A stretch of DNA of 5,550 nucleotides from Spirochaetia bacterium (GTDB lineage: Bacteria > Spirochaetota > UBA4802 > UBA5550): assembly GCA_031289575.1 (NCBI GenBank), contig JAITPE010000022.1, positions 1-5,550 of the forward strand, read 5' to 3'. Under the pieces are notes generated by a model, which worked only from the letters and a program-made list of their open reading frames with translations, did not search any database and had not been told where the DNA came from. Below, in pieces: positions 1 to 5,550 of the stretch. How positions within the stretch are numbered: position 1 is the first letter of the stretch; every line of letters starts with the position of its first letter. The translations under genes were made by a program, and so were the position numbers.

Positions 1-269
1 ATGACGTCCGCGATGCCGTTTTGCAGAAAAAATTCCCTTTGCAGCGGAGTTATTTCTTCTGTCGCGAATATGTGAGTGCATGCCGGATTTGCCCCGAAGT
101 ACTCTTTTACAGTGTCAAGCGATGTATCGGATACCTGATACATCGCTATATCATCGGGCATGAACGTGGAAATCGCGCCCGGTTCATGCGGAACGGGCAC
201 ACAGCTGAGTTCTATCAGGCGCTCCTGAAGAATAAAATCATTCCCTGTAAAGAGGTATACCTTTTTCAT
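1..269 (-). CDS. Partial hypothetical protein, possible degenerate receiver-like domain (N-terminal 89 codons)
   Basis: Reading leftward from an ATG at 267-269 the frame stays open to the window edge and starts MKKVYLFTGNDF. Near residues 66-89 the pattern HIFAT, then about 15 residues, then NGIADV resembles beta-4 to alpha-4 of response-regulator receivers (usually a LTA motif followed by GADDY). The usual acidic pocket and phospho-Asp context are not clear, so if this is a receiver it is degenerate. The frame is also open upstream, with alternative ATGs at 276-278 and 306-308. None has a good ribosome binding site, and the start is chosen because MKK plus a beta strand is a typical receiver beginning. 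The opposite-strand frame here is Cys/Arg/Phe-rich and runs through a terminator, so the minus reading is preferred. The gene is divergent from pyrG. Its function is unknown and the domain guess is inference. Confidence 0.55.
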   Translation of the reverse strand, partial: MKKVYLFTGNDFILQERLIELSCVPVPHEPGAISTFMPDDIAMYQVSDTSLDTVKEYFGANPACTHIFATEEITPLQREFFLQNGIADV

Positions 270-361
270 AACGCACATTTTGCGCCGGTGAAGGCAGGCG
301 TCAAACATTTTTTCTTTTTTGTTATAAAAACGCTTGGAAATGGACTTTTAAAATACCCGCG

Positions 362-399
362 CCTGCGGCGGGGGTATTTGCTACCCCGCAGGTTTTTTT
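362..399 (+). terminator. Intrinsic terminator in the pyrG leader, candidate attenuator
   Basis: CCTGC (362-366) pairs with GCAGG (388-392) and GGGGTA (371-376) with TACCCC (382-387), giving an 11-bp stem with a 4-nt bulge and a 5-nt loop, followed directly by seven T (393-399). It reads toward pyrG and ends 57 bases before its first ATG. The neighbouring gene on the left runs the other way, so no plus-strand gene is visible for it to end. A competing pairing exists: TACCC (354-358) can pair with GGGTA (372-376), which would break the terminator stem. The hairpin and T-run are seen. The regulatory role is inferred. Confidence 0.8.
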
Positions 400-447
400 C
401 TGCTGTCCTATTTTTTACTTGAACGCCCGGAGCGTATTTCAGCATAA

Positions 448-2954
<2,507 letters not shown>

Positions 2955-3018
2955 AAAAACAGCATGAGGCCGATTTATAAAGTGAGACATAATATGCCTC
3001 TATCTTGCTTGGCTTTAT

Positions 3019-3022
3019 GGAG
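3019..3022 (+). promoter_or_regulatory. Ribosome binding site deciding the start at 3030
   Basis: GGAG lies seven bases before ATG 3030. The earlier in-frame ATGs at 2964 and 2994 have no such site, so the start is placed at 3030. Confidence 0.65.
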
Positions 3023-3029
3023 CTTTCGT

Positions 3030-3530
3030 ATGGAAAAGATACTTAATGACGCGCTTATGCCCATGGTTAATGAGGGCTTGTTATCGCTTGAAAGGATTAA
3101 CAGCCTGATATATCTCAGGGATTTTATTGACAGGGTGTCCACCAAGGAATACGCCGAGCGGCGTGCCGTTCGGGAACTTGAGAAGAGATACAGTGTCATG
3201 CCCGATATTATAACCTGGGGTGATTACTTTCAAACCGAGACCGCGAGTTCTCTTTGCTATGTTTCTGATGACGCTTTTAATCATGCCGTATCGGCCATCA
3301 GATTTGACATAATGTCGTGCAACGAGATTTTCCCGGGCAAAGGGAAGGAGTTCTTGGACTGGATTGATGAGCAGTACTATATCGCGATTGATGAAGAGAC
3401 CACGGATCGTGAAGAAAGCGTACAGCTTAAGATCATGAAGGACTACTATGTTCAGCTTGGCATCACCGATAATTTTACTCTTGCCGAAAGAGCATGGTAC
3501 TCATCGTACGAGGAAGCGGCAGCGATGTGA
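3030..3530 (+). CDS. Hypothetical protein, 166 residues, unrecognised family
   Basis: I do not recognise this protein. The first in-frame ATG (2964) has no ribosome binding site. The ATG at 3030 has GGAG seven bases upstream and gives MEKILNDALMPM, a better beginning. The product has no signal peptide or membrane segment, is acidic, especially in the second half (WIDEQYYIAIDEE, TTDREES), and reads as largely helical, with a basic-acidic stretch near residues 38-54 (KEYAERRAVRELEKRY). Codon use resembles pyrG and the PHP gene, which supports a genuine native gene. It lies 75 bases downstream of the PHP stop with no terminator between, only a weak 5-bp hairpin at 2948-2962 without a T-run, so co-transcription with pyrG is likely. 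Its stop codon directly touches the stop codon of convergent argJ. Confidence 0.75.
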   Translation: MEKILNDALMPMVNEGLLSLERINSLIYLRDFIDRVSTKEYAERRAVRELEKRYSVMPDIITWGDYFQTETASSLCYVSDDAFNHAVSAIRFDIMSCNEIFPGKGKEFLDWIDEQYYIAIDEETTDREESVQLKIMKDYYVQLGITDNFTLAERAWYSSYEEAAAM

Positions 3531-4721
3531 TTATGTGGCATATTCCGCGTTTATTTTTACATATTCGTAAGAGAGGTCGCTTGTCATAAACAGCGCCTCT
3601 CCGTCCGCGAGTCCGCAGTCAACCGTAACTGTAATATCCTTCTGAGACATGACCTGCTTTATTTTTTCAGGAGGATTACTTTGCGGCCTTCCGCGCTCAA
3701 AAAATGTGCAGTCTCCGAATGAGATACTCAAGTTTTCCTCATGTACCTCCGCGCCCGAATTTCCAACCGCCATCGCGATGCGCCCCCAGTTTGGGTCTTC
3801 GCCGAAAAAGGCCGTCTTCACAAGAACCGATTCCGATATTTTCCTCGCCACGAGTTCGGCCTCGCCGTCGTTCCTGGCGTTTACAACGCGCACGCGTATA
3901 AATTTTGTCGCGCCCTCCCCGTCCCGCACGATCTGTTCGGAAAGTTTTTCCATGAGAGAGCAAAGCGCGTTTTTGAATGAATCAAGATCGCCCTGAGCGC
4001 TTATGGGCCCGGGCGATTTTGGAGAGAGTATTATTGCGGAATCGTTGGTTGACGTATCGCCGTCACTAGTGCTTCGGATAAGCGTAACTCCGGCAGCCCA
4101 TTCAAATATTCCTCTGAGCCGATCGGGCGCTACAGGCGCGTTGGTTAAAAAGAATGACAAAAGTGTTGCCATGTTGGGAGCGATCATTCCGGCTCCCTTT
4201 GCCGTACCCGCTATGATGAATTTGCCCAAAGATGTATCAAATGATACGGCGCAGCGCTTGGGGACTGTGTCGGTTGTCATAATGGCCCGGCTTATAAGCT
4301 CACCGTTTTTTGCGGAGAGAGATGATAGCAGTTTGTCATGAGATAACGACATTTTTTCTTCGGGCAATTGGACTCCTATTATGCCGGTTGAACACATGAG
4401 CACGGAGTGCTCATGGACGCCGAGTTTTTCGGCGATATCGCCGGCAAGGAAACGGGCTGTGTTATAGCCCTGCCGGCCGGTACAGGCGTTGGCATTGGTT
4501 GAGTTGACTATCACTGCCTTTATGGGCGACTCGATGCGCTCTCTGCAGAGGCGCACCGGAGCCGCGGCAAGGGAGTTGGATGTGAAGACGCCGGCGGCGC
4601 TGCACATCTGTTCGGAGGCAATCAGGGCGTAGTCGAGCCTGTTTGTGTACCTTATGCCGCACTCAAGGGCGGAGAACTTGAATCCCGGAACGTTCTCCAA
4701 ACCGCCTTCTAAAAAGTTCAT
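3531..4721 (-). CDS. argJ: Bifunctional ornithine acetyltransferase / N-acetylglutamate synthase
   Basis: Arginine biosynthesis enzyme. It transfers acetyl from N-acetylornithine to glutamate, recycling the acetyl group; many members also make N-acetylglutamate from acetyl-CoA. At 396 residues it has normal family length. Visible family motifs are STNANACTG (residues 74-82), STGIIG (111-116, oxyanion-hole Thr-Gly), KGAGMIAPNMATLL (175-188) with self-cleavage expected between Ala185 and Thr186 to free the Thr nucleophile, SDGDTSTND (219-227), RDGEGATKF (266-274), GEDPNWGR (307-314) and a C-terminal YVKINAEYAT like the usual NADYRT ending. Whether it is mono- or bifunctional cannot be decided here. 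The start is supported by AGGAGA six bases upstream. No other arginine gene lies in the window. It sits 19 bases after vapC on the same strand and abuts a convergent gene with no gap. Confidence 0.97.
   Translation of the reverse strand: MNFLEGGLENVPGFKFSALECGIRYTNRLDYALIASEQMCSAAGVFTSNSLAAAPVRLCRERIESPIKAVIVNSTNANACTGRQGYNTARFLAGDIAEKLGVHEHSVLMCSTGIIGVQLPEEKMSLSHDKLLSSLSAKNGELISRAIMTTDTVPKRCAVSFDTSLGKFIIAGTAKGAGMIAPNMATLLSFFLTNAPVAPDRLRGIFEWAAGVTLIRSTSDGDTSTNDSAIILSPKSPGPISAQGDLDSFKNALCSLMEKLSEQIVRDGEGATKFIRVRVVNARNDGEAELVARKISESVLVKTAFFGEDPNWGRIAMAVGNSGAEVHEENLSISFGDCTFFERGRPQSNPPEKIKQVMSQKDITVTVDCGLADGEALFMTSDLSYEYVKINAEYAT
4395..4415. repeat. 9-bp inverted repeat inside argJ
   Basis: CATGAGCAC (4395-4403) and GTGCTCATG (4407-4415) are perfect reverse complements separated by GGA. 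The repeat lies in argJ codons near residues 103-109. No T-run follows. It may well be chance. Confidence 0.5.
4430..4443. repeat. 14-bp palindrome inside argJ
   Basis: CGGCGATATCGCCG is a perfect palindrome within argJ codons for AGDIAEK. One palindrome this long is roughly expected by chance in a window this size, so no function is claimed. Confidence 0.4.
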
Positions 4722-4727
4722 CTTTAT

Positions 4728-4733
4728 TCTCCT
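4728..4733 (-). promoter_or_regulatory. argJ ribosome binding site
   Basis: AGGAGA on the minus strand stands six bases before the argJ ATG (4719-4721) and fixes the start. A weak 6-bp inverted repeat, CTGTTT (4732-4737) with AAACAG (4743-4748), partly overlaps it and spans the vapC stop codon. Confidence 0.8.
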
Positions 4734-4740
4734 GTTTTAT

Positions 4741-5124
4741 TTAAACAGATCTACATTCTACACCAATCAGATTACATACTAAAATCATGTGACGGTCTAT
4801 TGTAAATAGCCCTAAATTATTTTGTCTTGCATTTTGTGCAATTGCTATATCCAATAAACCCAATTTATTAATCCCATTTTTTAAACTTTGAATTTGTATT
4901 TCTATTATTTCATCCCAATCTATATTTAATTCCAATACTTCAATACCGGACAGACATTCGATCAATTCTAATTCTTTTTTAAGCTGAGCCGAAGGTACTA
5001 ATTCAGCCAATATTATTTTATTCATAAATACATTATTATTAATCAATAATTCAGAAACAGAATCAAAATAATTCTTTCTGTTAAAAAATTCAATCCAGAT
5101 ATTACTATCAATAATGTAATTCAT
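4741..5124 (-). CDS. vapC: VapC-family PIN-domain toxin (ribonuclease)
   Basis: Predicted Mg2+-dependent endoribonuclease toxin of a type II toxin-antitoxin pair; known VapC proteins cut tRNA or rRNA and arrest translation. It has 127 residues, normal for VapC. The four acidic PIN residues are all visible: Asp6 in IIDSNIWIEFF, Glu41 in LAELVPS, Asp92 in LLDIAIAQNA and Asp110 in LFTIDRH, so the active site looks intact. The ATG overlaps the antitoxin stop as ATGA, the usual translational coupling for vapBC. The region is very AT-rich (22% GC at 4861-4920) against about 47% in pyrG, which suggests lateral acquisition. It ends 19 bases before argJ on the same strand with no terminator, so readthrough into argJ is possible. 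The target RNA cannot be inferred. Confidence 0.93.
   Translation of the reverse strand: MNYIIDSNIWIEFFNRKNYFDSVSELLINNNVFMNKIILAELVPSAQLKKELELIECLSGIEVLELNIDWDEIIEIQIQSLKNGINKLGLLDIAIAQNARQNNLGLFTIDRHMILVCNLIGVECRSV
4755..4783 (-). promoter_or_regulatory. Weak candidate argJ promoter inside the vapC 3' end
   Basis: On the minus strand TTTAGT (4783-4778) and TAGAAT (4760-4755) are 17 bases apart. The -10 matches the sigma-70 consensus at five of six positions and the -35 only at three. It would start transcription about 27 bases before the argJ ATG. In AT-rich sequence such matches are easy to find, so this is tentative. Confidence 0.3.
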
Positions 5125-5315
5125 TGTCTTTTTCGTGTAATATTTAAATCAACATCCAATTTCACTTTTCCGGCCATTTCAATCAGTTTTATTCTTTTTC
5201 GAGATTGGATGACTTGTTTTAAAGCTTCATTAATAGTTGCGGTTTTTGTTGTTTCTCCGGTCCATTTCATTGCATCCCTTAATAAAATTTCATCTAAATC
5301 AAGTGTTGTTCTCAT
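5121..5315 (-). CDS. vapB: VapB-family antitoxin
   Basis: This 64-residue antitoxin pairs with the downstream VapC. The N-terminus MRTTLDLDEILLRDAMKWTG, followed by TKTATINEALKQVI, matches the ribbon-helix-helix layout of the VapB family (beta strand, two helices): it should dimerise, bind its own promoter and inhibit the toxin with its C-terminal part (RIKLIEMAGKVKLDVDL, about residues 42-58). The start is taken at 5315 because AGAGGT lies six bases upstream. An in-frame ATG at 5333, six codons earlier, has no such site, sits inside the palindrome, and would lie at or before the predicted transcription start. The stop overlaps the vapC ATG by four bases. Autoregulation through the palindromes at 5324-5356 is likely from family knowledge. 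Confidence 0.92.
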   Translation of the reverse strand: MRTTLDLDEILLRDAMKWTGETTKTATINEALKQVIQSRKRIKLIEMAGKVKLDVDLNITRKRQ

Positions 5316-5321
5316 AAGAAT

Positions 5322-5327
5322 ACCTCT
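5322..5327 (-). promoter_or_regulatory. vapB ribosome binding site
   Basis: AGAGGT on the minus strand, six bases before the ATG at 5315, decides between the two possible vapB starts. It overlaps one arm of the 14-bp palindrome. Confidence 0.7.
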
Positions 5328-5337
5328 ATGCATAGAG
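5324..5337. promoter_or_regulatory. 14-bp perfect palindrome at the vapBC transcription start, candidate VapBC operator
   Basis: CTCTATGCATAGAG is fully palindromic and covers the predicted +1, the end of the -10 and part of the vapB ribosome binding site. VapBC complexes commonly bind such sites to repress their own promoter. Binding here is inferred. Confidence 0.6.
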
Positions 5338-5364
5338 CATACATTATATGTTATGCATTGTCAA
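5336..5364 (-). promoter_or_regulatory. vapBC promoter (sigma-70 type)
   Basis: On the minus strand a perfect TTGACA -35 (5364-5359) is followed after exactly 17 bases by TATGCT (5341-5336), which matches the -10 consensus at four positions, including the key first, second and last bases. Transcription would begin near 5329, giving a leader of about 14 bases with the ribosome binding site almost at its 5' end. Confidence 0.7.
5337..5356. promoter_or_regulatory. Imperfect palindrome over the vapBC promoter spacer, second candidate operator
   Basis: GCATACAT (5337-5344) and ATGTTATGC (5348-5356) are reverse complements apart from one extra T, around a TAT centre. The site covers the -10 and most of the spacer. 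The heptamer TATGCAT occurs both here (5352-5358) and in the neighbouring palindrome (5327-5333), 25 bases apart, as expected for repeated half-sites of one regulator. Confidence 0.5.
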
Positions 5365-5401
5365 TAGGAATTTTTGTCTTTGTATATTTTTTTATTGGTA
5401 G

Positions 5402-5530
5402 CGGCGGTGCGGGTTAGCTTATTGTAAAACTCTGCACAGGAGTTTGCCCCCCAATGAGACATAAAAGCGGCTAATGCACTTGTTTGGCGCGGCACAATAA
5501 CATGCGGCTCCGCATAACCGGTTTGCAATA
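5402..5530. other. GC-richer block with nested inverted repeats, nature unresolved
   Basis: The block upstream of vapBC is about 52% GC (31 of 60 at 5461-5520), flanked by AT-rich sequence. It holds AAACTC (5427-5432) with GAGTTT (5440-5445); ATGCGG (5502-5507) with CCGCAT (5510-5515); TTATTGT (5419-5425) with ACAATAA (5494-5500); and TATTGTAAAAC (5420-5430) with the nearly complementary GTTTGCAATA (5521-5530). GCATAAC at 5512-5518 resembles an integron attC core site. A 61-codon minus-strand frame (5361-5546) covers it but has no visible ribosome binding site and no recognisable domain. It could be a non-coding repeat, a recombination site or a gene remnant. Confidence 0.4.
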
Positions 5531-5550
5531 AATTAATGTTTGACATAAAA

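Noticed and set aside
320..361. TAAAAT at 349-354 and TATAAA at 323-328 as -10 boxes for pyrG
   Set aside because: Neither has a plausible -35 at 16-18 bases; TTGGAA at 334-339 is only nine bases from the first.
21..422. Plus-strand open frame of 133 codons at the left edge
   Set aside because: The translation is Cys-, Arg- and Phe-rich without any family pattern, has no ribosome binding site and passes through the intrinsic terminator. The minus strand reads as a better protein.
2964..3029. Longer start for the hypothetical gene at 2964
   Set aside because: It has no ribosome binding site and would add a 22-residue N-terminus unlike the rest. GGAG precedes 3030 at ideal spacing.
5343..5348. 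Perfect TATAAT on the minus strand as the vapBC -10
   Set aside because: It is only ten bases from TTGACA, and no -35 is found at proper distance. TATGCT at 17 bases fits better.
4741..5518. Complete integron gene cassette carrying vapBC
   Set aside because: A cassette needs an attC after vapC, but only 19 bases separate vapC from argJ and they hold no such structure.
5361..5546. 61-codon minus-strand frame as a real gene
   Set aside because: No ribosome binding site can be seen (only four bases lie upstream), no domain was recognised, and the sequence is dominated by inverted repeats. It is kept only as an unresolved block.

Overview
The window is bacterial chromosome. Two ordinary metabolic genes fix this: pyrG (CTP synthase) and argJ (ornithine or glutamate N-acetyltransferase). 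The core region is near 47% GC (28 of 60 bases at 901-960) and uses ATA freely for isoleucine. Nothing visible fixes the phylum. No rRNA, tRNA, CRISPR array or transposase gene was seen.

Layout. (1) Positions 1-269, minus strand: the N-terminal 89 codons of a protein that may carry a degenerate response-regulator receiver fold, cut by the window edge and divergent from pyrG. (2) Positions 309-456: intergenic leader with a strong intrinsic terminator pointing at pyrG. No plus-strand gene lies upstream of it within the window, so it is a candidate pyrG attenuator. (3) Positions 457-2106 plus: pyrG, overlapping by four bases (ATGA) a PHP-domain phosphoesterase gene (2103-2954). The PHP gene contains a perfect 15-bp inverted repeat. 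(4) Positions 3030-3530 plus: an unrecognised gene for a 166-residue soluble acidic protein, probably the distal gene of the same transcript. (5) Positions 3531-4721 minus: argJ, whose stop codon directly abuts that of the preceding gene with no spacer and no visible terminator. (6) Positions 4741-5315 minus: an AT-rich vapBC toxin-antitoxin pair (22% GC at 4861-4920) with its own sigma-70-type promoter and two palindromes at the promoter. It ends only 19 bases before argJ. (7) Positions 5396-5550: a GC-richer, repeat-laden block of unclear nature.

How the genes relate. pyrG and the PHP gene form a translationally coupled pair linking CTP synthesis with a probable RNA or nucleotide-degrading phosphoesterase. 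On the other strand the vapBC pair looks acquired. It may supply argJ with transcription, or argJ may use a weaker promoter inside the 3' end of vapC.

No clearly new multi-gene system is visible. The best leads are the pyrG leader structure, the 15-bp inverted repeat inside the PHP gene, the vapBC-argJ junction and the repeat block at the right edge.
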